This document shows, piece after piece, positions 26,118-34,075 of a DNA stretch of 64,000 bases. Made by a program: the position numbers and the translations under genes. The stretch covers positions 434,001 through 498,000 of the forward strand of contig NZ_AP026671.1 of the NCBI RefSeq assembly GCF_027946175.1. The letters run 5' to 3'. The notes under the pieces were generated by a model. It saw only the letters and a program-made list of their open reading frames with translations. It did no database searches and was not told where the DNA came from. This DNA is from Nitratiruptor tergarcus DSM 16512 (GTDB lineage: Bacteria > Campylobacterota > Campylobacteria > Campylobacterales > Nitratiruptoraceae). Numbering within the stretch: position 1 is the stretch's first letter; each line of letters begins with the position of its first letter.

Positions 26118-26464
26118 TAAAAGTATATGGTATTAAAACATGTGGCAGTGTGAAAAAGGCTTTGAAGTTTTTAGAGGAGTGTGGCGTAGCATATGAATTT
26201 ATCGATTTTAAAAAGAGTCCAGTTGGATGTGACAAGATTGAAGAGTGGCTAAAACATGTGCCGATGGATAAGCTTTTTAATACAAGGGGGACAAAATATC
26301 GCCAATTGGGGCTGAAAAATCTAAATTTAGATGAAGAGGGCAAAAAAGAGTGGCTTTGCAAAGAGAATCTTTTGATTAAAAGGCCTGTAATAGAGTTAGA
26401 AAATGGCGATGTGGTTGTAGGATTTGATGAAGAGCAGTATAAGGAGATTTTCTGTGGATCTTAA
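26114..26464 (+). CDS. ArsC/Spx-family protein
   Basis: A 116-residue thioredoxin-fold protein of the arsenate reductase-like family (YffB/Spx). The N-terminal VYGIKTCGSVKKALKFLEE holds one redox cysteine near residue 10, and KRPVIELENGDVVVGFDEEQYKEIF is the usual C-terminal signature. It lacks the arsenate-site context of real ArsC, so a generic redox or regulatory role is more likely. Operon with the HAD and thioesterase genes. Confidence 0.8.
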   Translation: MIKVYGIKTCGSVKKALKFLEECGVAYEFIDFKKSPVGCDKIEEWLKHVPMDKLFNTRGTKYRQLGLKNLNLDEEGKKEWLCKENLLIKRPVIELENGDVVVGFDEEQYKEIFCGS

Positions 26465-26843
26465 AACACATTTAGCAATCGATAGAACTTTGTGTGGGGA
26501 TGTAGTCGATTTAGAAGAAGGATATGCCAAAGTAGTACTTAAAACCACAAAGCAGATGCAAGCAGATACAAAAGGATTGGTGCATGGTGGTTTTACCTTT
26601 GGTGCAGCAGATTTTGCAGCAATGGCTGCAGTGAACAATCCCAATGTGGTATTAGTTGCAGCTGAGGTAAAATTCCTTGCACCTGTAGTTGTTGGAGATG
26701 AGGTTGTTTTTGAAGCTCATATTTTACAAAGAGAGGGAAAGAAAGCTAAAGTAAAAGTTAGTGGCTCTGTGGGAGGCAAAGAGGTATTTCAAGGTACAAT
26801 GCAAACTTATACTCCCACAACACACATATTAGATCGCTCGTAA
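26454..26843 (+). CDS. PaaI-like hotdog-fold thioesterase
   Basis: A 129-residue acyl-CoA thioesterase-like protein. LVHGGFTFGAADFAAMAA (about residues 40-57) is the hotdog catalytic helix with its HGG turn. GTG 26454 is the likely start: AAGGAG at 26441-26446 is 7 bases upstream, whereas an earlier ATG would extend the protein into the previous gene without a ribosome site. Its 3' end overlaps the convergent MBL gene by 15 bases. Substrate unknown. Confidence 0.8.
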   Translation: MDLKTHLAIDRTLCGDVVDLEEGYAKVVLKTTKQMQADTKGLVHGGFTFGAADFAAMAAVNNPNVVLVAAEVKFLAPVVVGDEVVFEAHILQREGKKAKVKVSGSVGGKEVFQGTMQTYTPTTHILDRS

Positions 26844-27422
26844 CCAGTAATCTACATATTTTTGCTCTTGGGCAATGGTAGTTGGCTCTCCATGTCCAGG
26901 ATAGACTGGTTTATCATAGGGAATTGTTTTGAAGCGGCGTAAGCTCTCTTTCATAGCATTGGAATCTGAGTAGGGAAAATCGACTCGGCCAATGCTACCT
27001 TTGAAGATAAAATCTCCACTACACCAAAATTCACCAAAATCAATTGCACAACATCCAGGGGTGTGTCCTGGAAAATGAAGAAATGTAACTGTTTCACCTT
27101 CAATATTTATTGGCTCTTCATTGGTTACTACAATATCTGGTTTGCTTTTTGGCATTGATATGCCAAACTGCTCTTCTTGAAGCAAAAAAGCATCTTTCTC
27201 ATGGATGATGATAGGAATATTGAGAATCTTTTGGAGCTCCGCATTGCTCCAGACATGATCAAAATGTCCATGGGTATTGAGAATTGCTGCAGGATTTTTA
27301 GCATTTTCTACTACCCATTGTGTTGCTCCTATTCCAGGATCCACTATAAAATCTTTATCGTTAATTGTTACAATATAGCAGTTTGTTTGATATTCGCCCA
27401 TTGGACGCGATTTGATTTGCAC
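26829..27422 (-). CDS. metallo-beta-lactamase fold hydrolase (glyoxalase II-like)
   Basis: A 197-residue MBL-fold enzyme. Zinc ligands are visible in NTHGHFDHVW (HxHxDH), the later HFPGHTPGCCAI histidine, the CSGDFIF aspartate and YPGHGEPT. The protein starts QIKSRPMGEYQTNCYIV, typical of the short glyoxalase-II-like subgroup. GTG 27422 is chosen because AAAAGGAG at 27435-27428 (minus strand) lies 5 bases upstream; a longer frame would run into the divergent DUF455 gene. Only 24 bases separate the two start codons. Confidence 0.82.
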   Translation of the reverse strand: MQIKSRPMGEYQTNCYIVTINDKDFIVDPGIGATQWVVENAKNPAAILNTHGHFDHVWSNAELQKILNIPIIIHEKDAFLLQEEQFGISMPKSKPDIVVTNEEPINIEGETVTFLHFPGHTPGCCAIDFGEFWCSGDFIFKGSIGRVDFPYSDSNAMKESLRRFKTIPYDKPVYPGHGEPTTIAQEQKYVDYWLRAI

Positions 27423-27446
27423 ATGAACTCCTTTTAAAGGATTTGT

Positions 27447-28265
27447 ATGGAATTTTTCTCTTGGCTCGAATATATATTGCGTATAAGTGATCCTCATCAA
27501 AAGATAGAGCAGTTTAACAAATTTTATGCCAAATATCCAAATTTGCCTAGTGAACACTTCCAAAAATCAAAAGTGTGGGAATCTCCCTCTTTTGCCAAAA
27601 TTTGCACAATTGTCGATCCAAAAGATGTCCCAAGACGTTCAAAACTGCACACTGAAGAAGGAAGAGCAACCCTTTTGCATGCTATTGCACATATTGAATA
27701 TAGTGCAATAGATTTGGCTTTAGATGCAGCATATAGATATAAGTATATGCCAAAGAGCTTTTATGATGATTGGCTGGAAGTTGCAGCTGATGAGTGTAGG
27801 CACTTTTTGATGATTGAAGAGTTGCTGCATGAACTTGGATTTAGCTATGGAGATCTACCTGTGCATCAGGGACTGTTTGATGCTGCTATGCGTTCATTAG
27901 AACTTATTGACAGAATGGCAGTAGTGCCACGCTACTTGGAAGCTAATGGACTGGATGCAAATCCTAAAATCATTGCGAAGCTTGGTATATTTAAAGATCC
28001 TTTTGCAAAGAAGATGCAAGAAGCCCTTGAAGTAATTTTACGTGAAGAGATAGATCATGTAAAAAAGGGCGATAAATGGTTTCGCTGGGCATGTGCACAG
28101 GAGGGAATTGAAGACATTGTAAAAGAGTATCTCCAAAGGGTAGAGCGTGTCTATCCTGGTACCTTACACTCAAAAGATTTTTTAAATATTGAAGCACGAA
28201 AAGATGCCGGCTTTAGCTGTGAGGAGATCCGTCTGTTGGCAAAGAGAGAGGTAGAGTGTGGATAA
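27447..28265 (+). CDS. DUF455 ferritin-like protein
   Basis: A 272-residue protein of COG2833. The ferritin-like di-metal helices are visible as HAIAHIEYSAIDLALDAAYR, WLEVAADECRHFLMIEELL and LREEIDHVKKGDKWF, giving Glu and His ligands. The family is related to the diiron tRNA hydroxylase MiaE, but its reaction is unknown. AAAGGA lies just upstream of ATG 27447 and is part of the palindromic overlap with the divergent MBL gene's ribosome site. Confidence 0.82.
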   Translation: MEFFSWLEYILRISDPHQKIEQFNKFYAKYPNLPSEHFQKSKVWESPSFAKICTIVDPKDVPRRSKLHTEEGRATLLHAIAHIEYSAIDLALDAAYRYKYMPKSFYDDWLEVAADECRHFLMIEELLHELGFSYGDLPVHQGLFDAAMRSLELIDRMAVVPRYLEANGLDANPKIIAKLGIFKDPFAKKMQEALEVILREEIDHVKKGDKWFRWACAQEGIEDIVKEYLQRVERVYPGTLHSKDFLNIEARKDAGFSCEEIRLLAKREVECG

Positions 28266-28275
28266 ATTTTATCCA
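28259..28275. repeat. inverted repeat at the end of the DUF455 gene
   Basis: TGGATA / TATCCA arms around an AATTT loop, overlapping the stop codon and followed by TTTTG. It could be a weak terminator, but the stem is short and AT-rich and no long T run follows. Confidence 0.3.
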
Positions 28276-28378
28276 TTTTGAAAAATTATCTCTTTTAATG
28301 AGAAAAACTAAATATAAAAGGACAAATTAAGCTATTTTTTATTAAAATTAGATAATTCCTTGAAGTGAGGAGAAGATT

Positions 28379-29509
28379 ATGAAAAAGATACCACTCTTTT
28401 CTGTGACAGTTGATAAAGAGGAGTCTCAGAAGTTACAGGATGTTTTACAAGATAAAGACACGCCAACAGAATTAGAAGAAAAATTTTGTGAGTATGTGAG
28501 TAGCGATTTTTCGATAACTACAAGTAACGAAACAGCGGCACTGCATCTTGCTATGACTGCAATTGATCTTAAAAGAGGTGATAAGATTATTTGTAGTGTG
28601 AACGCTTATCCCAATGTACCAGAAGTGGTACGCCACTTTGATGCAGAGCCGATATTTATAGATATTGATCCGGATGATTACAATATCGATCTTGATGAAC
28701 TTGAAAAAGTACTCTCAAAAAATAAGAGTAAAAAGCTCAAAGGGGCTATTATTTCTCATGTTGCCGGACAACCAACCGATCTTGATAGGCTTTATGAGAT
28801 AGCAAATAGTTATGGAATTATGATAGTTGAAGATGCTACAAATGCTTTGGGTGCTACCTATAAAGGTAAAAGAGTTGGCTCTTTTGCAAATGTGGATATG
28901 TGTGCTTTTAGTTTCAATCCCCATAAGCAGAAAAAATTGGGTAATGGAGGTATACTTACTACATTCAATGAAGAGCTTAATGAGCGTGCTAGACTGCTTC
29001 GCAATAACGCTATAGTACAAAGCAGTTGGGATAGTGATGGGGGACTTGGGTATGTATATGATGTAGTAGATATTGGCTTAGAGTATGATATGAGTAAATT
29101 TGATGCTGCATTCAATCTCTCATTGCTTGCTAAAAATGATAAAGAGATTGAGCGTAGAAAAGAGATTGCAGCCATTTACAATAAAGAACTTGCAAATACT
29201 CCTCACATAGAGTTACCTGTAGTAAAAAGAGATCATATCTTTTCACTCTATATTATCAAAATAGATAAAAACCGTGACTCCTTTGCACGAGAGCTCTACA
29301 AAAGAGGGATAGAAGTGGGGTTACATTATATTCCCCTTCATCTATTAAGTTACTATAAACAAAAATATAGCCTCAGAGTTAATGATTTTCCAAAAGCACT
29401 ACGTAATTTTCAACAGATCCTCTCTATTCCAATTCATGCTGGAATGAGTGATGAGGATGCTTATTACGTAGTTGAGCAGATTAAAGAGGTGGCTAAATCA
29501 AGAGTCTAG
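28379..29509 (+). CDS. DegT/DnrJ/EryC1-family sugar aminotransferase
   Basis: A 376-residue PLP enzyme that aminates nucleotide sugars. Support: SNETAALHLAMTAIDL, VEDATNALGATYKGKRVG, and the PLP lysine in SFNPHKQKKLGNGG, plus the C-terminal YIPLHLLSYYKQKY. It resembles PseC-type enzymes of flagellin or cell-surface glycan synthesis, but specificity is not readable. A 113-base spacer precedes it, with GAGGAGAAG as the ribosome site. It is followed by lpxK, so a lipopolysaccharide role is plausible. Confidence 0.85.
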   Translation: MKKIPLFSVTVDKEESQKLQDVLQDKDTPTELEEKFCEYVSSDFSITTSNETAALHLAMTAIDLKRGDKIICSVNAYPNVPEVVRHFDAEPIFIDIDPDDYNIDLDELEKVLSKNKSKKLKGAIISHVAGQPTDLDRLYEIANSYGIMIVEDATNALGATYKGKRVGSFANVDMCAFSFNPHKQKKLGNGGILTTFNEELNERARLLRNNAIVQSSWDSDGGLGYVYDVVDIGLEYDMSKFDAAFNLSLLAKNDKEIERRKEIAAIYNKELANTPHIELPVVKRDHIFSLYIIKIDKNRDSFARELYKRGIEVGLHYIPLHLLSYYKQKYSLRVNDFPKALRNFQQILSIPIHAGMSDEDAYYVVEQIKEVAKSRV

Positions 29510-29571
29510 TACCATTTTTTGAGGAGCTTTTTTACGCTCCTTCCTGGTATCACTGGCTCATTGCCATTTTA

Positions 29572-30441
29572 TTGCTTCCCTTTTCTGCTCTTTATTGTCT
29601 CATAGCTACAATCAAAAAAATCTTCTGTTTTCCTACACGTGAGACAGTTCCGCTCATTAGTATTGGAAATCTTACTGTAGGAGGAAGTGGTAAGACACCG
29701 CTTTTAATAGCTTTAGCAAAAAATTATAATAGTGTTGCAGTAGTTCTTCGTGGATATAAACGCAAATCTCAAGGTATTGTGCAAGTGAGTAAAAAGGGAA
29801 AAATTCTTGTAGATGTGGAGCAAAGTGGGGATGAGGCTATGCTTATTGCTAAATCTCTTCCTCAAGCAACTGTTTGGGTAGCAAGTGATAGAAAAAAAGC
29901 AATTGAAGTAGCAAAAAAAGAGGGTGCAAAAGTTATATTTTTAGATGATGCATTTCATACGTGCTTGCAAAAGTTTGACATCCTCATTCAAAGAAGACCA
30001 AAAAACCCTTTTTGCCTCCCATCTGGTCCCTTACGTTTGCCAAAATTATTTGAAAAGTTTGCCGATTTTATTGCAGTGGAGGGAAGGGATTTCACACGCA
30101 AAGTATATATTGTCAATCCTACAAAAAAGATGGTGCTGCTTACAGCCATTGCCAATCCTCAGCGTCTTGAACCCTACCTTCCTCAAGGTATCAAAAAATA
30201 CTACTTTCCAGATCACCACTTTTTTGCCAATGAAGAGCTTGAAGCGATTTGGCAAAAAGAGCAACCAGATTCATTTTTAGTCACAAGCAAAGACTTGGTA
30301 AAATTAGAACAGTTTTCTTATCCTCTCTCTTTGTTGGAGTTAGATATAGAGGTTGCATCACAACTAAGAGAGGCTATAGATAATTTCATTCAAAAGGTAT
30401 CAAATGCAAAAGAAGATTCAAACTGTTCAAACACTTCTTGA
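29572..30441 (+). CDS. lpxK: tetraacyldisaccharide 4'-kinase (LpxK); start uncertain
   Basis: LpxK phosphorylates the lipid A precursor at the 4' position at the inner membrane. The P-loop ISIGNLTVGGSGKTPLL and the VVLRGYKRKSQG and LDDAFH segments are family signatures. TTG 29572 is the first standard start, but the family's N-terminal region continues upstream: the frame back to 29497 reads a plausible LFYAPSWYHWLIAILLLPFSALY with no ATG, GTG or TTG. AAAGAGGT at 29483-29490 is 6 bases before an ATC at 29497. The real protein may therefore be about 25 residues longer. It overlaps argB by 38 bases. Confidence 0.88.
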   Translation: MLPFSALYCLIATIKKIFCFPTRETVPLISIGNLTVGGSGKTPLLIALAKNYNSVAVVLRGYKRKSQGIVQVSKKGKILVDVEQSGDEAMLIAKSLPQATVWVASDRKKAIEVAKKEGAKVIFLDDAFHTCLQKFDILIQRRPKNPFCLPSGPLRLPKLFEKFADFIAVEGRDFTRKVYIVNPTKKMVLLTAIANPQRLEPYLPQGIKKYYFPDHHFFANEELEAIWQKEQPDSFLVTSKDLVKLEQFSYPLSLLELDIEVASQLREAIDNFIQKVSNAKEDSNCSNTS

Positions 30442-31258
30442 CTCACTCCCTTTTATTAAAAAATTTCGAGAAGAAATTTTTGTTATCAAATATGGTGGAA
30501 GTGCACAAACAGATCAAAAACTCAAAGAAAAATTTGCTCAAGATATACTCCTCCTCTATACTGTGGGAATTAAGCCGGTAGTTGTCCATGGAGGAGGAAA
30601 AAGAATTACAGAGATTCTTACACGCCTGCAAATAGATACAGAGTTTATTGATGGACAACGTGTTACTACTGAAGAGGTTATGGAGATTGTAGAGATGGTG
30701 CTCAGTGGTGATATCAATAAAGAGATAGTGAGTCTTTTAAATAATCACGGTGCTAAGGCACTAGGAATAAGTGGCAAAGATGCACATTTTATCACCGCTC
30801 GGCCAAAAGATTTTGAGAAGTTTGGGTATACAGGAGTTATTGATAGAATCGATCCGGCTGTGGTTTATAACCTTTTAGAGGAGCAGTTTATACCTGTTAT
30901 TGCCCCTATTGCTGCGAGCAACAAAGTAGGGCATCCTGGCTATAATATAAATGCAGATCTTTGTGCGAGCAAAGTAGCTGGATCTTTGAAGGCAAAAAAG
31001 ATTATCTTTCTCACTGATACTCCAGGAGTTCTTGATAAAGAAGGAAAGCTTATTTCTACTCTAACAGAAGAAAAAATAGGATTACTCAAACAAGATGGCA
31101 CTATTAGTGGGGGAATGATTCCAAAAGTGGATGCCTGTCTTGAAGCGATTCATAGCGGAGTAGAAAAAGCTCACATTATAGATGGACGAATAGAGCATTC
31201 GCTACTTCTTGAAATCTTTACAAGTGAGGGGATTGGTACGCAAGTATTGGGAGGTTAA
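30404..31258 (+). CDS. argB: acetylglutamate kinase
   Basis: A 284-residue amino-acid kinase that phosphorylates N-acetylglutamate in arginine synthesis. Visible are VIKYGGSAQTD, VVVHGGGKRITEIL, NINADLCASKVAGSL, IFLTDTPGVL and GGMIPKVDACLEAI, all family motifs. AAAAGG precedes ATG 30404, which lies inside the lpxK 3' end. argD, a later enzyme, is 19 kb upstream. Feedback inhibition by arginine is possible but needs N-terminal helix comparison. Confidence 0.95.
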   Translation: MQKKIQTVQTLLDSLPFIKKFREEIFVIKYGGSAQTDQKLKEKFAQDILLLYTVGIKPVVVHGGGKRITEILTRLQIDTEFIDGQRVTTEEVMEIVEMVLSGDINKEIVSLLNNHGAKALGISGKDAHFITARPKDFEKFGYTGVIDRIDPAVVYNLLEEQFIPVIAPIAASNKVGHPGYNINADLCASKVAGSLKAKKIIFLTDTPGVLDKEGKLISTLTEEKIGLLKQDGTISGGMIPKVDACLEAIHSGVEKAHIIDGRIEHSLLLEIFTSEGIGTQVLGG

Positions 31259-31260
31259 TT

Positions 31261-31566
31261 ATGTATATGATCTATTCTACTGTTTCAGATATGCAAGAGG
31301 CAAAAAAAATTGCGCATGCGCTTGTTGAGCAAAGAGTTGCTGCATGTGTAAATATTATTGAGAGAGTAACTTCCGTCTATAAATGGGAAGGAAAAGTAGA
31401 AAATGCAGATGAAGTACTCCTCATAATTAAAGCAATAGACTTTGCAGCAGTAGAAAAGAAGATCAAAGAGCTTCACTCCTATGAAGTGCCAGAAATTGTA
31501 GCTGTAAAAATAGAAGAAGTAAACGAAGAGTATGCATCATGGATGCGCCAAGTTTTGCTACAATAA
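31261..31566 (+). CDS. cutA: CutA-family divalent-cation tolerance protein
   Basis: A 101-residue trimeric ferredoxin-like protein. YSTVSDMQEAKKIAHALVEQRVAACVNII at the N-terminus and KELHSYEVPEIVAVKIE near the end are the CutA motifs; the conserved cysteine of the AACVN turn is present. It is linked to copper tolerance in E. coli, though its role is debated. Starts 2 bases after argB. Confidence 0.92.
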   Translation: MYMIYSTVSDMQEAKKIAHALVEQRVAACVNIIERVTSVYKWEGKVENADEVLLIIKAIDFAAVEKKIKELHSYEVPEIVAVKIEEVNEEYASWMRQVLLQ

Positions 31567-31589
31567 CCAAAAAAATTTAAGGGTGAATA

Positions 31590-33056
31590 ATGTATTTTAT
31601 TGAGACTCGGGGCAATGATGGAAAAAAACCAAAAAAAGTAACATTTTCTGAAGCTATTCTCAATCCTAGTGCGAGTTATGGCGGATTGTATGTACCTGAA
31701 AAACTTCCAAACATTGATGAAAAGTTTTTACAGCGTCATCTCACTTCTCATTACAAAGAGCTTGCATTTGATCTTTTGCGCCTCTTTTCCATTGATATTG
31801 ATGAAGAACTCATCAAGGAAGCACTTAATCTTTATGATAAGTTTGATGATCCTGCAAATCCTATCCCTGTTGTAAAAGTTGAAGAGAATCTCTTCATAGC
31901 AGAGCTCTATCACGGACCTACACGTGCCTTTAAAGATATGGCACTGCAGCCTTTTGGATATATACTCTCTTCACTTGCCAAAGCAAGGGGTGAAAACTAT
32001 TTGATTTTGGCTGCAACAAGTGGTGATACTGGACCAGCGACTCTTGAGACCTTTAAAAATAGAGAAAACGTAAAAGTAGCATGTATCTATCCAGCTGGCG
32101 GTACGAGTGATGTACAGCGGTTGCAAATGGTTACTGAAGATGGAGAAAATCTTAAAGTCATTGGAATTGAGGGTGATTTTGATGATGCGCAGAGTGCTTT
32201 AAAATCACTCCTTGCATCAGAAAAATTTCATGCGATTTTACAAGAAAAAGGGATTAAACTTAGTGCAGCTAACTCAGTCAACTTTGGGCGCATAATTTTT
32301 CAAATTATATATCACATTCATAGCTATTTAGAGCTAGTAAGAAGAAAAGAGATTACATTTGGAGATACGATTAATTTGATTGTTCCAAGTGGAAATTTCG
32401 GTAATGCTTTGGGTGGATACTATGCGAAAAAAATGGGATTGCCAATTAAAAAAATTCTCATAGCCTCCAATGCTAATAATGTACTTACTGAGCTTATTAA
32501 TGAAGGTCGCTATGATTTGCGTAATAAGCATCTTATCAAAACATCTTCACCAGCAATGGATATTTTAAAGTCTTCCAATGTTGAGCGGGTACTTTTTGAT
32601 AAATTTGGCGCACAGCGCACAAAAGAGTTAATGGATAGCTTGAATGATAAAGGCTACTATAAACTAAATGAAGATGAGCTTGCAGCATTGCAAGAGGATT
32701 TTGCTGCTGATTTTAGTAATGACGATGAAGTAAAGGCAATTATCAAAGAGTATGCATTAGAAAAGACCTATCTCATGGATCCACATACAGCAACGACAAT
32801 TAAGCTTTTTAAAAGATATGCAGCAGATAAAAATGTTGCTTACTCGACAGCTGAATGGACAAAGTTTGCTCCTACAGTTTTAGAAGCTCTTGAAGGAGGA
32901 GAGAAGAAGAGTGATTTAGAGGCTTTACAAATAATTAGTGAAAAACTTGGTGTGGCAATTCCACAAAGAATAGCAGAGCTCTTTCATAAAAGAATTGTCC
33001 ATACAACTGTTGTGCCAAAAGAGAAAATTGAAGAAGAGATACTGAAATTTCTTTAA
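31590..33056 (+). CDS. thrC: threonine synthase
   Basis: A 488-residue PLP enzyme that converts O-phosphohomoserine to threonine. The PLP lysine lies in GPTRAFKDMALQPFG, followed by ILAATSGDTGPATLETF and VPSGNFGNALGGYYAKKMG. This is the longer class of threonine synthase. Last gene of the lpxK-argB-cutA run, 23 bases after cutA. Confidence 0.94.
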   Translation: MYFIETRGNDGKKPKKVTFSEAILNPSASYGGLYVPEKLPNIDEKFLQRHLTSHYKELAFDLLRLFSIDIDEELIKEALNLYDKFDDPANPIPVVKVEENLFIAELYHGPTRAFKDMALQPFGYILSSLAKARGENYLILAATSGDTGPATLETFKNRENVKVACIYPAGGTSDVQRLQMVTEDGENLKVIGIEGDFDDAQSALKSLLASEKFHAILQEKGIKLSAANSVNFGRIIFQIIYHIHSYLELVRRKEITFGDTINLIVPSGNFGNALGGYYAKKMGLPIKKILIASNANNVLTELINEGRYDLRNKHLIKTSSPAMDILKSSNVERVLFDKFGAQRTKELMDSLNDKGYYKLNEDELAALQEDFAADFSNDDEVKAIIKEYALEKTYLMDPHTATTIKLFKRYAADKNVAYSTAEWTKFAPTVLEALEGGEKKSDLEALQIISEKLGVAIPQRIAELFHKRIVHTTVVPKEKIEEEILKFL

Positions 33057-33061
33057 TATGC

Positions 33062-33067
33062 TATAAT
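33062..33067 (+). promoter_or_regulatory. -10 box just before the exported orphan gene
   Basis: TATAAT ends only 6 bases before ATG 33074, so transcription would start at about the A of the start codon. No Shine-Dalgarno sequence is visible there. Confidence 0.4.
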
Positions 33068-33073
33068 GAGATT

Positions 33074-34069
33074 ATGAAAATATTACAACGAGCTATTTGG
33101 ATAACTTTATTATTTGCTGCTTTTTTGCGTGCGGATTATAGTGGGGATTTAAAAAATTACCTTCTAAGCCGCACCTTTACAATAAATGGGGAGTTTTTTC
33201 TCTATAAAAATCGGTGGATATTTGGGGCTTTTGATAAAGATGGAAAAGTAACTTCTTATTATACTCTCCTAGGTGAAGAGCCAACATCAAAAAATCCTTT
33301 TGGATGGAAATATTTTGCATCTAGTCTCAATAGCAACGAGTTACAAGAAGCTGGCTATTTTGTTAAAATAGATTTTCCTTATGATTTGAAAAACCCCTAC
33401 TTAGCACCTTATTCATGGCTCTATATAGATCGAAAAAGAGGTGATGCATATAAGCTCGTTGGAGCAGATAACGGTATTTTCAAATATTATGATAGTGATT
33501 TTGATGGGGTTCCTGATCCTTTGCACAATCTCTACTTCAATAAAGAGAATAATAAAGCACAATTTTATAGCTGCAAAGATAAGATGAGATACAAAAATTA
33601 TAGATTTACAAAACTCTCAAAAAATGATGGTGCAATAACTTATGATTGTCACTTTGATAGTAACAAGTTGGATTTCGAGGGACGTAAAACCTTTGAGGAT
33701 ATTACCACTACTATCCATTTTGATGGAACTATTAATGGCAAACGCCTCATTATGCAGATAAATAAAGATTTTAAAAATGGAACAGTTTCATATGAAGGCC
33801 TTTATAATGGTAGATATATAGTTTGCAGTCAAAATTATAAAGCTCCTAAACTCAGTGAAATATCTGCAACAGAGCTGGATGCACTATTGAATAATTGGGG
33901 TGAGGGTGGCTCAGAGGATCCAGATTTTATTAGTGGCAATTGTGAAGTTCCTCAAAAAAATCTAGAGAATATGGAAAAAGCAAACTTCACTGTTACTACC
34001 TCACATACTATTACTGATATAAATATGACTTCTCATATACGCATTTGGGAACATATAGAAAAAAATTAA
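33074..34069 (+). CDS. exported protein of unknown function
   Basis: A 331-residue protein with a signal peptide (basic start, then AIWITLLFAAFLRA, cut near residue 20). The mature part is rich in aromatic and charged residues. A calcium-loop-like YYDSDFDGVPDPLHN (DxDxDG) is near residues 150-165, and four cysteines are scattered in the C-terminal half. I do not recognise the family. It may be transcribed alone from the -10 at 33062, and its stop is 6 bases from the convergent ABC-F gene. Confidence 0.7.
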   Translation: MKILQRAIWITLLFAAFLRADYSGDLKNYLLSRTFTINGEFFLYKNRWIFGAFDKDGKVTSYYTLLGEEPTSKNPFGWKYFASSLNSNELQEAGYFVKIDFPYDLKNPYLAPYSWLYIDRKRGDAYKLVGADNGIFKYYDSDFDGVPDPLHNLYFNKENNKAQFYSCKDKMRYKNYRFTKLSKNDGAITYDCHFDSNKLDFEGRKTFEDITTTIHFDGTINGKRLIMQINKDFKNGTVSYEGLYNGRYIVCSQNYKAPKLSEISATELDALLNNWGEGGSEDPDFISGNCEVPQKNLENMEKANFTVTTSHTITDINMTSHIRIWEHIEKN

Positions 34070-34075
34070 TATTTT

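Noticed and set aside
29523-29540. GGAGC / GCTCC hairpin before TTG 29572 of lpxK as a terminator or attenuator
   Set aside because: It lies in sequence that looks like the true lpxK coding start, and no T run follows.
30946-31260. Frameshift or fusion between argB and cutA
   Set aside because: argB has a normal family C-terminus and cutA its own start 2 bases later; both are complete.
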